Shown in pieces: positions 1 to 6,260 of a stretch of DNA of 7,242 nucleotides. The translations under genes were made by a program, and so were the position numbers. Location: positions 1 to 7,242 of the forward strand of contig JBFXAN010000248.1 of the NCBI GenBank assembly GCA_050184225.1, given 5' to 3'. The notes under the pieces are model-generated. The model was not told the origin of the DNA. It saw only the letters and a program-made list of their open reading frames with translations, and searched no databases. The DNA comes from JBFXAN01 sp050184225 (GTDB lineage: Bacteria; Chloroflexota; Dehalococcoidia; CAUJGQ01). Positions within the stretch are counted from its first letter, which is position 1. Each line of letters begins with the position of its first letter.

Positions 1-27
1 CGTTGGTAGCCCTCTCCTGGCGAGGCA

Positions 28-70
28 CCCCTCTCCGCGCGTCAGCGGGGGGAGGGGCCGGGGGAGGGGT
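28..70. repeat. GC-rich palindromic dispersed-type repeat at the end of the aminotransferase gene
   Basis: A C-rich arm (CCCCTC at 28-33, then TCCGC) faces a G-rich arm (GCGG at 45-48 to GAGGGG at 52-57) across a short GCGTCA loop, giving an imperfect hairpin. A second G-run follows after CCGG (to about 69). This CCCTCTCC/GGAGAGGG architecture is common to short interspersed repeats in many high-GC bacteria, and the peptide it encodes (DPSPGPSPR) is typical of such read-through. It overlaps the 3' end of the minus-strand aminotransferase gene and contains its stop codon. It could also slow or end transcription of the operon, but there is no T-tract. Only one copy is in the window, so calling it dispersed is inference from resemblance. 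Confidence 0.55.
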
Positions 71-1172
71 CCGCCGTCACCGCCTTCGCCACCTTCCCTT
101 GCTCCCCCTCCGCCAACCCCACAAACATCGGCAATGAAACCACCGTCCGGGCCAGCCGCTCCGTCACCGGCAGCGACCCCGGACCGGCGGAGACATGGGC
201 ATATCCCGGCTGCAGGTGGACGGGCGTCGGATAATGCACATCGGTACCGACGCCGGCATCACGCAGACGTGATCGAAATGCGTCGCGTTCCCCATCAGCC
301 ACTTCAATCACATACTGATGCCAGCAGCAGATCGTGCCCTCGGGTTCGTGCGGGATGCGCAGTTGCTCGCCCTGGAGGGCGCGCAGCAGATCGGCGTAGC
401 GGGCCGCGATCGCGCGGCGCTCGGCCGTCCACTGATCCAGATGTGCCAGTTTGACGCGGAGCAGCGCCGCCTGCAGCTCGTCCAGGCGGCTGTGTCCGGC
501 TGCCTCGTCGTGGACGTAGCGCGCGCTCTGACCGAGGTGCCGGAGGCGGCGGAGGCGGGCGGCGAGCGCGGCATCATTGGTGGCGATCGCGCCGCCATCG
601 CCGAGGGCGCCGAGGTTCTTGGTCGGATAGAAGCTGAAGCAGGCGACATCGCCGAGCGCGCCCGCCTTGCGGCCGTGATATTCGGCCCCGTGTGCCTGGG
701 CGGCGTCTTCGATCAGCGCGAGGCGATGCTGGGCCGCGAGCGATCGGAACGCGATCATGTCGGCGGGCTGGCCGTAGAGATGGACCGGCATCAGCGCCCG
801 CGTGCGCGACGTGATCGCGGCCGCCGCCGCCGCCGGGTTCAGGGTCCGGGTGCTGGCATCGACATCGACCATCACCGGCGTCGCGCCGGCGGCGAGGATC
901 GCGCCGATCGACGGGGCGGCGGTGAAGGATGGCGCGATCACCTCATCGCCGGGGCCGATATCCAGCGCGCGCAGCGTCAGCGTGATCGCGTCGGTACCAT
1001 TGCCGACGCCGACGACATGCTCGACGCCGAGGTAGGCGGCGAATTCGGCTTCGAAGGCTTCGACCTCGGGTCCGAGGATGTACCAGTCGCGGTCGAGCAC
1101 GCGCGCCACCGCCGCGTCCAACTCGCTGCGAATGCCGGCGTGCATGCGGGAGAGGTCCGCGGCAGGAATCAC
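42..1172 (-). CDS. DegT/DnrJ/EryC1 family PLP-dependent sugar aminotransferase
   Basis: This 376-residue protein belongs to the fold-type I aminotransferases that transfer an amino group from glutamate or glutamine to a keto sugar-nucleotide in the cytoplasm. Family marks are GNGTDAI (58-64), the cofactor-binding Asp in IEDAAQAHGA (D156), the Schiff-base Lys in FSFYPTKNLGALGDGG (K185), and SRLDELQAALL near 228-238. Length is normal for the family. The start is GTG, forming a GTGA overlap with the stop of the upstream epimerase-like gene; the N-terminus MIPAADLSRM matches the usual family beginning, so no other start is needed. It is the last gene of a four-gene glycan operon. The last nine or so residues (DPSPGPSPR) and the stop lie inside a palindromic repeat, so the native C-terminus has probably been replaced after the usual LPMFVGL...EQ...V helix. 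The exact sugar substrate is unknown. Confidence 0.93.
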   Translation of the reverse strand: MIPAADLSRMHAGIRSELDAAVARVLDRDWYILGPEVEAFEAEFAAYLGVEHVVGVGNGTDAITLTLRALDIGPGDEVIAPSFTAAPSIGAILAAGATPVMVDVDASTRTLNPAAAAAAITSRTRALMPVHLYGQPADMIAFRSLAAQHRLALIEDAAQAHGAEYHGRKAGALGDVACFSFYPTKNLGALGDGGAIATNDAALAARLRRLRHLGQSARYVHDEAAGHSRLDELQAALLRVKLAHLDQWTAERRAIAARYADLLRALQGEQLRIPHEPEGTICCWHQYVIEVADGERDAFRSRLRDAGVGTDVHYPTPVHLQPGYAHVSAGPGSLPVTERLARTVVSLPMFVGLAEGEQGKVAKAVTADPSPGPSPR

Positions 1173-2185
1173 GTCGTCGCGTCCCAGTAGAGGTTGCGGC
1201 GCGGCTCGAAGTAGGCGACCGTCCGGGCAATCCCCTCCTCCAGCGGTATCGATGGCGACCAGCCGAGCGTGCTCCTGATCTTGGTGATGTCGGCGACGAA
1301 GTCCCCCACCTCGATCGGGCGCTGGTCCGGCGGATACTCGACCATCCGCACGCGGCCACGGCCGGCCGCCGCCACAACCAGTTCGGCAATCCGGCGCACG
1401 CTCATCGGCATACCGCTGCCGACGTTAAACGCCTCGCCATCCGCCGCCGGGTCGATGCCGGCATAGAGGAAGGCGTCAACGGTGTCGTCCACATAGCTGA
1501 GGTCGCGCAGTTGGGCGCCATCGCCGTACACGGTAATCTCGCCACCGTCCATCGCCAGACGCGTGAACCAGTTCATGAACCCCTGCCGGCCATGCGCCAT
1601 CAACTGCCGAGGACCATACGTATTCGTCAGGCGGAGGGAGCAGGCGCGGAGCCCATGCATCGCCTGATAGACGAGGTGATAGCGCTCGGCGGCGATCTTG
1701 TTCGCGCCGTTGATGTCGGTCGGAACCTGAGGATGACCCTCATTCACAGGAAGCGCCTCGGTGCGGCCGTACTGGCTGCGCGTGCCGGCAAAGACGACCT
1801 TCGTCTCGGGATTGCGCGCGCGGCAGGCGTCGAGCAGCACCAACTGCGCCGTCGCGTTGGCGTGGAGGTCGCCGAGCGGATCGCGGACGCTGTCCATATG
1901 CGCGCCCCGCCCGGCGAGGTTGAAGACGACGGCGGCGCCGCGCACGAGTTCATCCACCACGGAACGGTCCGCCTGGTCGGCGATCGTCAGGGCGATCTCG
2001 TCTTTGACCGGCTCGATGTTGGCGAGGTTGCCGCCCTGACCTTCATTGAGGCTATCGAGCACCGTGACGCGGGCGCCGAGGCCAACGAGCCGGATCACGA
2101 GGTTCGAACCGATGAAACCCAAACCGCCCGTGACCAGCACGGGCAATCCACGGTACTCCGAGGCGATGGTGGTAGCGTCGATCAT
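1169..2185 (-). CDS. NAD-dependent epimerase/dehydratase family protein (extended SDR) with atypical active site
   Basis: This 338-residue protein is an extended short-chain dehydrogenase of the kind that modifies nucleotide-linked sugars. The N-terminal Rossmann motif TGGLGFIG (19-26) and an acidic residue after the second strand (D44) indicate NAD(H) binding. FNLAGRGAHMDSV (88-100), RLTNTYGPRQ (185-194), GDGAQLRDLSYVDDTVDAF (221-239) and FNVGSG are classic epimerase/dehydratase segments. The Ser/Thr position is occupied (FAGTRSQYG, T135), but the YxxxK motif reads N159-G-A-N-K163, so the usual catalytic Tyr is Asn. I recall related proteins with a similar DVNGINK segment, so this may mark a subfamily rather than a defect. 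The ATG start overlaps the methyltransferase stop (ATGA), with AGGGG just upstream. Epimerase, dehydratase or non-standard activity cannot be told apart from sequence alone. Confidence 0.9.
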   Translation of the reverse strand: MIDATTIASEYRGLPVLVTGGLGFIGSNLVIRLVGLGARVTVLDSLNEGQGGNLANIEPVKDEIALTIADQADRSVVDELVRGAAVVFNLAGRGAHMDSVRDPLGDLHANATAQLVLLDACRARNPETKVVFAGTRSQYGRTEALPVNEGHPQVPTDINGANKIAAERYHLVYQAMHGLRACSLRLTNTYGPRQLMAHGRQGFMNWFTRLAMDGGEITVYGDGAQLRDLSYVDDTVDAFLYAGIDPAADGEAFNVGSGMPMSVRRIAELVVAAAGRGRVRMVEYPPDQRPIEVGDFVADITKIRSTLGWSPSIPLEEGIARTVAYFEPRRNLYWDATT

Positions 2186-2988
2186 CCTGCCCCTACGCTA
2201 CCACGATCGCGTGCTTCCACGGGCAGGGTGGGAACAGCATCTGCCGGCCGCTGTGCGACGGCGATGACGGAGAGGCCAAAGGGCAGATTTCGTCGGGCGA
2301 GGATCGGCGCTTCAAGCCCGAGAGCGGCACGCATCAGCCGGTTCACCGGCTCGGCGACGGGACGCACATCCGACCGCTCGGACGAGACGCCGATGGGAAA
2401 GAATCGGTTGACCGCACGCCAGGCCGCCGCCGCCGGCAGCAGCAGGCTGTTCGCGTAGGTGACGCGGCGGACGCGAAGGCCGCCGGCGGTGACCAGCTGC
2501 CGCACCTCCGTCGCCGTATATCGATGTCCGGTATGCACCGCTTCGTCGTGATGCGAGCGCAGCCATTGATAGGCGGGCAACTGGAGAAAAAGGACGCCGC
2601 CCGGTCGCAGGACACGGGTGAACTCCCGCATCGCCACGCGATCGTTGGCGACGCCGAGATGACAGAGAACGTCGTTGCTCAGCACGAGGTCAAATGCGTC
2701 ATCGGCAAACGGCAGCGACTCGACCGATGCTCGTGCCAGCCGCAATCCCGGCCGCTCGCGGGCGAAGGCGAGCGCCTCGGCGGAATAGTCGATGCCCGTG
2801 ACCGAGCCGTAGGCGCGCAGGTGCGCCGAATTCCCCCCTGTGCCGCAACCGGCGTCGAGGATCTTCAGCGAGCCACGCTGACCGTTGAAACGGCGTTCGA
2901 GCAGCGCATCGGCGACCCGGCGCATGCCGACGTACCACCAGTGTTCATCCTCGACCGCGTACATCGCCGCGTATTCATCCGGCTTCAT
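2182..2988 (-). CDS. Class I SAM-dependent methyltransferase (Methyltransf_11/25 type)
   Basis: This 268-residue protein has a Rossmann-like methyltransferase core. SAM-binding motif I is ILDAGCGTGG (43-52), the acidic residue after strand 2 is in GIDYS (D67), the next loop is ASVESLPFADDAFDLVLS (87-104), and RVLRPGG (125-131) is the usual post-III segment. The N-terminal EDEHWWYVGMRRV (13-25) is a signature seen in methyltransferases of glycan clusters. No signal peptide or clear membrane segment is seen, so it is probably cytoplasmic. It starts with ATG in an ATGA overlap with the glycosyltransferase stop and has a good Shine-Dalgarno (GAGGAG at 2997-3002, 8 bases before the start) inside the upstream gene. 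Methylation of a sugar, a lipid-linked sugar or a glycan end is the likely role from context; the acceptor cannot be named. Confidence 0.9.
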   Translation of the reverse strand: MKPDEYAAMYAVEDEHWWYVGMRRVADALLERRFNGQRGSLKILDAGCGTGGNSAHLRAYGSVTGIDYSAEALAFARERPGLRLARASVESLPFADDAFDLVLSNDVLCHLGVANDRVAMREFTRVLRPGGVLFLQLPAYQWLRSHHDEAVHTGHRYTATEVRQLVTAGGLRVRRVTYANSLLLPAAAAWRAVNRFFPIGVSSERSDVRPVAEPVNRLMRAALGLEAPILARRNLPFGLSVIAVAQRPADAVPTLPVEARDRGSVGAG

Positions 2989-3806
2989 GACGCCCGCTCC
3001 TCGGTCGAAACCGGCGGGCGATAGGCGCCGGCACCAGCGGCGGCCGCATTCTTTCCCGACATGCTCGTGTCATCCGCTGATTGCGGCCGGCGGGCGCGGC
3101 GGCTGCGGTGGACGTTCCACCAGAAGCTCAAAACATCGCCGATCAGGCTGGTCACGTGCCTGAGGCTGAAGAACTCGGAGCGGCCGTGCATTCGGGGATA
3201 GTGACGCACCGGTGTCTCGCGCATGCGGCAGCCGGCGGACTGGAGACTGTAGACCAACTCCAAACCGATCGCGCCGCTCTCGAACGTCAGCGGCACGCGG
3301 CGGAGATAGTCGGTCCGGATCAGCCGGAAGTCACAGTCCACGTCCTTGATCTTGACGCCGAAGACCCGCCGGGCCATCCACTCGTAGGTACCGCCGGTGA
3401 GCTTGCGATAGAAGGCGTCGGAGCGGCTGATCTTGTAGCCGTTGACCAACCCGATGCCGTCGCCCATCAACGCGGTCAGCGCCGGCAACTCCCGCGGGTC
3501 GTACTGCCCGTCACCATCGGTGTAGAAGACGAACTCCTTGGTCGCGGCCTCGAAGCCGGAACGCAGCGCGCCGCCGTAGCCGCGGTTCTTCGGGTGACGC
3601 ACGATCGAGAGCGCCGGTATCTCCGGCCGCAGCGCTTCGAGCAGCGCGACGGAGTTGTCGGCAGAACCGTCGTCGATCACGGTGACGTCAAAGGTTTCGG
3701 CGACCGTGGGAAGCACAGCACTGACCCGACGCACCATCGTTTCGATCGAGCCGGCGTCGTTGTAACACGGGAAGAAGGCGGAAATACCACTCAGGCGCTC
3801 GGCCAC
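2985..3806 (-). CDS. Family 2 glycosyltransferase (DPM/DPG-synthase-like)
   Basis: This GT-A fold inverting glycosyltransferase transfers a sugar from a nucleotide donor, in this subgroup often to a polyprenyl phosphate. Counting from the GTG at 3806 (273 residues), the marks are ISAFFPCYND (8-17), VIDDGSAD (43-50), NRGYGGALRSGF (74-85), the metal/nucleotide-binding DGDGQYDP (97-104) and DVDCDFRLI (155-163). It has no C-terminal transmembrane pair of the GtrB/ArnC kind, so it is soluble or peripheral. The C-terminal 35 or so residues are Ala/Arg-rich and low in complexity. A TTG start at 3827 would add seven residues, but it has no nearby Shine-Dalgarno, while GAGG lies five bases before the GTG, so I prefer GTG. 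It is the first gene of the operon; its stop overlaps the methyltransferase start. Confidence 0.9.
   Translation of the reverse strand: MAERLSGISAFFPCYNDAGSIETMVRRVSAVLPTVAETFDVTVIDDGSADNSVALLEALRPEIPALSIVRHPKNRGYGGALRSGFEAATKEFVFYTDGDGQYDPRELPALTALMGDGIGLVNGYKISRSDAFYRKLTGGTYEWMARRVFGVKIKDVDCDFRLIRTDYLRRVPLTFESGAIGLELVYSLQSAGCRMRETPVRHYPRMHGRSEFFSLRHVTSLIGDVLSFWWNVHRSRRARRPQSADDTSMSGKNAAAAGAGAYRPPVSTEERAS
2997..3002 (-). promoter_or_regulatory. Shine-Dalgarno of the methyltransferase gene, inside the glycosyltransferase gene
   Basis: On the minus strand GAGGAG lies eight bases before the ATG at 2988, within the last codons of the upstream gene. It supports that start and shows that the second operon gene can re-initiate rather than depend only on the ATGA overlap. 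Confidence 0.6.
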
Positions 3807-3927
3807 GAAAACCTCGACCGACCTCAAGCTATTGAGAGAATCCCCAGGGGCCGGGGCCGGATCGCCCGGCCGCGTGCATCCGCGTCACCGTATCACGCTC
3901 GAAACGATGCGTTCCAGCGCGGAACGC

Positions 3928-3956
3928 TTGCTGCTTCGGCACCGGCCTTCTACGCT
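3928..3956 (+). promoter_or_regulatory. Putative yajQ promoter, possibly giving a leaderless mRNA
   Basis: TTGCTG (3928-3933) and TACGCT (3951-3956) are separated by exactly 17 bases. The -10 keeps the key T, A and final T. Transcription would begin about seven bases after it, at or next to the A of the ATG at 3963. No Shine-Dalgarno is visible before that ATG, which agrees with leaderless translation. Each hexamer matches consensus at only three positions, so this is a prediction. Confidence 0.35.
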
Positions 3957-3962
3957 CAGATC

Positions 3963-4454
3963 ATGGCACAGGAATTTTCGTTCGATGTAGTTTCCGACTT
4001 CGACCGCCAGGAGCTGGTCAACGCGATCGATCAGGCGAAGCGCGAGATCGGCACGCGCTACGACTTCCGCGGAATCACGGCGGAGATCGAGCTGCACGAC
4101 GCCGACGTCACGCTCACGGCGGAGTCCGACTTCAAGCTGACGGCAATGCACGAGATCCTCGTGCAGAGGCTGGTGAAACGCGATCTCTCGCCGAAGATCC
4201 TCGACGCGGGCGCGATCCAGCCCGCTGCCCGTGGCAACGTCCGCCAGGTGTTCAAGCTCCGGCGCGGCATCGCTGAACCGCTGGCCAAGGACCTGCAGAA
4301 GCGGATCAAGTCGCTCAATCCGAAGGTGCAGTCCCGGATTCAGGGCGATCAACTCCGGGTCACCTCGCGCGACAAGGACACCCTCCAGGCGGTGATCAAA
4401 GAACTGCGCGGCCTCGACCTCGAGACGCCGCTCCAATTCGTCAACTATCGCTAG
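3963..4454 (+). CDS. yajQ: YajQ family nucleotide/cyclic-di-GMP-binding protein (UPF0234)
   Basis: This 163-residue protein has the normal full length of the family. Diagnostic segments are MAQEFSFDVVSDFDRQEL (1-18), IGTRYDFRG (29-37), ESDFKLTAMHEIL (54-66), VFKLRRGI (96-103), NPKVQSRIQGDQLRVTSRDK (119-138) and the C-terminal PLQFVNYR (156-163). YajQ proteins are small cytoplasmic proteins with two ferredoxin-like domains that bind nucleotides or nucleic acid. In Xanthomonas a member is a c-di-GMP-responsive transcription cofactor; whether that holds here is unknown. The open frame continues far upstream, but that part is antisense to the glycosyltransferase gene, and the conserved protein begins at the ATG at 3963. 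Its stop overlaps the 3' end of the convergent rRNA methyltransferase gene by 14 bases. Confidence 0.95.
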   Translation: MAQEFSFDVVSDFDRQELVNAIDQAKREIGTRYDFRGITAEIELHDADVTLTAESDFKLTAMHEILVQRLVKRDLSPKILDAGAIQPAARGNVRQVFKLRRGIAEPLAKDLQKRIKSLNPKVQSRIQGDQLRVTSRDKDTLQAVIKELRGLDLETPLQFVNYR

Positions 4455-5259
4455 CAACGGCCGGCGTCGGTGGGCGCTGGCGCACTGCCTCGTAAAGCAT
4501 CACGCCGGTGGCGACGCCGAGATTCAGCGAATCGGCGCTGCCTGCCATCGGAATGTGTGCGACCGCATCGCAAACACCCAGCAACACCTCTGGCAGGCCA
4601 CCGCGTTCCGCACCCATCAGCAACACCAGCGGCGCCCGATATGAAAGTGTGCGGAAGTCGCGGCCGCCCTCACCCGACGTACCGATGATCGGCAGCGCCT
4701 GACTCCGCGCCCAGGCAACGAACTGGTGAACATCCGCACGGATCATCCGCTGTGAGAACAGCGTCCCCGTCGCCGCCCGCAGCGCCACCGGGTCATACGG
4801 ATCGACGGTTGGGCCGAGCAGGATCAGCCCGGCGGCGCCGACAGCATCGCAGGTGCGGATCACCGTGCCAGCATTGCCGGGCTGCTGCACGCCACAAAGC
4901 GCGACCCAAACCTCGTCAGTCGAAACGGGCGATGGAAGATGTTGCCAGCGCTGCCGTCCGACGAGCGCCACACCCTGGGGCCGATCGCGCGTCGAGAGTC
5001 GCGCGAAGACCTGCGACGACACCTCCAGAGTGCGACCGCCGGCGGAGCAGTGCGACTGGATCACCGGCCAAGCGGAGGCAGCCGTGATCAGGGACGGCGC
5101 GAGCACCAGCGCCTCTATCTCGACCTGCGCCTCGAGCGCGGCGCGACAACTCTGAAGACCCTCGACGAAGAAGAGGCCGGTGCGCTCGCGTTCGGCACGC
5201 CGCCGCAGCGCGCGGATCTGCTTGACTGTTGGATTCTTGAGGCTGGAAATGACCGCCAT
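4441..5259 (-). CDS. TrmH/SpoU family RNA 2'-O-ribose methyltransferase
   Basis: This 272-residue SPOUT-class enzyme methylates a ribose 2'-OH in rRNA or tRNA using SAM bound in a trefoil knot. The N-terminal domain (about 1-105), with SLKNPTVKQIRAL and FFVEGLQSCRAAL, resembles the SpoU substrate-binding domain of RlmB/TsnR-type enzymes. The three SpoU motifs are present: CGVQQPGNAGTVIRTCDAVG (122-141, with N129 and R135), LMGAERGGLP (214-223, with E218) and IPMAGSADSLNLGVATGVMLYE (236-257). The ATG at 5259 has AGGAG seven bases upstream and begins at the conserved N-terminus. An in-frame extension to 5358 adds 33 residues unlike the family and was not used. It converges on yajQ with a 14-base overlap. 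The target nucleotide cannot be determined; 23S rRNA is the most common for this architecture. Confidence 0.93.
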   Translation of the reverse strand: MAVISSLKNPTVKQIRALRRRAERERTGLFFVEGLQSCRAALEAQVEIEALVLAPSLITAASAWPVIQSHCSAGGRTLEVSSQVFARLSTRDRPQGVALVGRQRWQHLPSPVSTDEVWVALCGVQQPGNAGTVIRTCDAVGAAGLILLGPTVDPYDPVALRAATGTLFSQRMIRADVHQFVAWARSQALPIIGTSGEGGRDFRTLSYRAPLVLLMGAERGGLPEVLLGVCDAVAHIPMAGSADSLNLGVATGVMLYEAVRQRPPTPAVASDS

Positions 5260-5265
5260 CGCCGG

Positions 5266-5270
5266 CTCCT
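5266..5270 (-). promoter_or_regulatory. Shine-Dalgarno fixing the start of the RNA methyltransferase
   Basis: AGGAG on the minus strand ends six bases before the ATG at 5259. It decides between this start and the longer in-frame ATG at 5358. Confidence 0.6.
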
Positions 5271-5359
5271 GTGGCGGCGCGTGCGGCCGGCACAAGAGGA
5301 CGCGAAAACGAGAAACGGTCGCGGACCCGATGCCGGCCCACGACCGCTGTTGTAACAAG

Positions 5360-5379
5360 GGCAGGCGTTGCCGCCTGCC
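5360..5379. terminator. Perfect 8-bp GC hairpin between tetR and the RNA methyltransferase gene
   Basis: GGCAGGCG (5360-5367) and CGCCTGCC (5372-5379) form a perfect stem with a TTGC loop. On the minus strand it is followed by CTTGTTA, a weak T-rich stretch, so it could act as a terminator for tetR (stop at 5495) before the next gene. It is also similar in style to short dispersed GC palindromes, so a repeat copy is the alternative. The rest of 5260-5494 shows no gene; a TTGACA hexamer (minus, 5395-5390) lies next to it but has no fitting -10. Confidence 0.35.
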
Positions 5380-5494
5380 AAAGATGTTATGTCAACTTCT
5401 TCATGGGCGCACTTTGCCGTGGCCCACGCCCTCAGGATTGGCCTGGGACTCTCCGCTCGCCGGCATGTATCCTGCTCGCTGCATCGATCGCTTC

Positions 5495-6166
5495 CTACGC
5501 GGTTGCGGTGATCGGATTCGACAGTACACCATTCCGCCCCGACAGCGTGTGATCGGGGTCGATTAGCGCCCGTGCCAATCCGGCGATCGACGCGACCGCC
5601 TCCGCTTCGCTGAACCCGCCGCGCGTGACCAGGTGATCGAAGTTGGAGAAACCGGTCAGCATCGACAGGACATCGGCGGCGCGGCGTTCGTCGTAGCCCG
5701 GCGCCAGCGCCTTGCGTTCCGCCAGCTGCGCGGCCACTCGCCGGAGCACGGCCCGACGCGCCTCGTCGTGTTTCTCGATCACCGGGCGCAAGGCCGGGTC
5801 CACAGAACCCAGCGCGAGCAACGACCGCAGAAGCGAGGCTTCCTCGACCCAGCCACGACACACCCTGCGAACGGCGACGACGACGACCTGATCGAGATCG
5901 TCGAATGTGTCGGTCCCGATCGACCCCGCCTCGCCGTCGCGTCCGTCCAACACCGCCGCGAGCACCGCGTCGAGCAAACCCGGTTTCGAGCCAAACTGGT
6001 AGTAGACGGTCGCCGGGGCGACATCGGCACGCCGGGCGACATCCTCGATGCTGGTCCGGTGGTAGCCGGACTCCTGGAAGAGATCCTTGGCGGCGCCGAC
6101 GATCGCGTCCCGCGTCGCCTGGATCTCTGCTTCCCGTTTGCCGAGACGGTATCTACGAGGGCACAT
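5495..6166 (-). CDS. TetR family transcriptional regulator
   Basis: This 223-residue protein, of normal length for TetR-family repressors, carries the N-terminal DNA-binding domain RDAIVGAAKDLFQESGYHRT (19-38), followed by the helix-turn-helix SIEDVARRADVAPATVYYQF (39-58) and the usual GSKPGLLDAVL. The C-terminal ligand-binding half (about 80-223) is variable and gives no clue to the effector. The ATG at 6166 is chosen because AAAGGA lies about nine bases upstream; a longer in-frame ATG at 6229 would run through the likely promoter and operator. It is divergent from the methionine aminopeptidase gene with 94 bases between, and such repressors usually control themselves and the divergent neighbour. 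Basic residues (MCPRRYRLGKRE) precede the domain, as is common. Confidence 0.92.
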   Translation of the reverse strand: MCPRRYRLGKREAEIQATRDAIVGAAKDLFQESGYHRTSIEDVARRADVAPATVYYQFGSKPGLLDAVLAAVLDGRDGEAGSIGTDTFDDLDQVVVVAVRRVCRGWVEEASLLRSLLALGSVDPALRPVIEKHDEARRAVLRRVAAQLAERKALAPGYDERRAADVLSMLTGFSNFDHLVTRGGFSEAEAVASIAGLARALIDPDHTLSGRNGVLSNPITATA

Positions 6167-6183
6167 GACGGATGGTCCTTTAT

Positions 6184-6198
6184 TTACACGTAGTGTTA
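6184..6198. promoter_or_regulatory. Candidate TetR-family operator (ACAC-GTA-GTGT inverted repeat)
   Basis: The arms ACAC (6186-6189) and GTGT (6193-6196) flank a GTA centre, with one further matching T/A pair outside (6184 and 6198). It sits in an AT-rich island (about 6179-6210) that stands out in this GC-rich sequence, just upstream of the tetR ATG and 63 bases before the map ATG. Position and symmetry fit an autoregulatory site. The repeat is short, so chance is not excluded. Confidence 0.4.
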
Positions 6199-6226
6199 CT
6201 CTAAATGAAACGAGCCGGCTTGTCAG
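6198..6226 (-). promoter_or_regulatory. Putative tetR promoter
   Basis: On the minus strand CTGACA (6226-6221) and TAGAGT (6203-6198) are spaced by 17 bases. The first matches TTGACA at five positions and the second matches TATAAT at four. The candidate operator begins right at the downstream edge of the -10, so a bound repressor would block transcription start. Confidence 0.35.
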
Positions 6227-6247
6227 CACCAGGCGGCAGCAGCGATC

Positions 6248-6256
6248 GAGGAAGGA
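6248..6256 (+). promoter_or_regulatory. Shine-Dalgarno of the methionine aminopeptidase gene
   Basis: GAGGAAGGA precedes the ATG at 6261, with GAGGA eight bases from it. It supports this start over longer in-frame options that would overlap tetR. Confidence 0.6.
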
Positions 6257-6260
6257 TCAT

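Noticed and set aside
318..1190. A 290-codon open frame on the plus strand
   Set aside because: It lies opposite the well-supported aminotransferase gene, has an Arg/Ala/Gly/Asp-rich composition typical of antisense frames in GC-rich DNA, and shows no family motif.
1511..2458. A 315-codon open frame on the plus strand
   Set aside because: It is antisense to the SDR and methyltransferase genes, crosses their junction, and has no recognisable domain.
3842..3870. CCCCAGGGG and nearby GGCCGG palindromes between the glycosyltransferase gene and yajQ
   Set aside because: Very short and expected by chance in GC-rich sequence; no spacing or partner supports an operator.
3081..3962. An in-frame upstream extension of yajQ
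   Set aside because: It is antisense to the glycosyltransferase gene, and the conserved YajQ protein starts exactly at the ATG at 3963.
5260..5358. A 33-residue N-terminal extension of the RNA methyltransferase
   Set aside because: The extension is unlike the family, and a good Shine-Dalgarno precedes the ATG at 5259.
6167..6229. A longer TetR start
   Set aside because: It would run the coding region through the AT-rich promoter/operator island; the ATG at 6166 has an AAAGGA site and gives the normal N-terminus.
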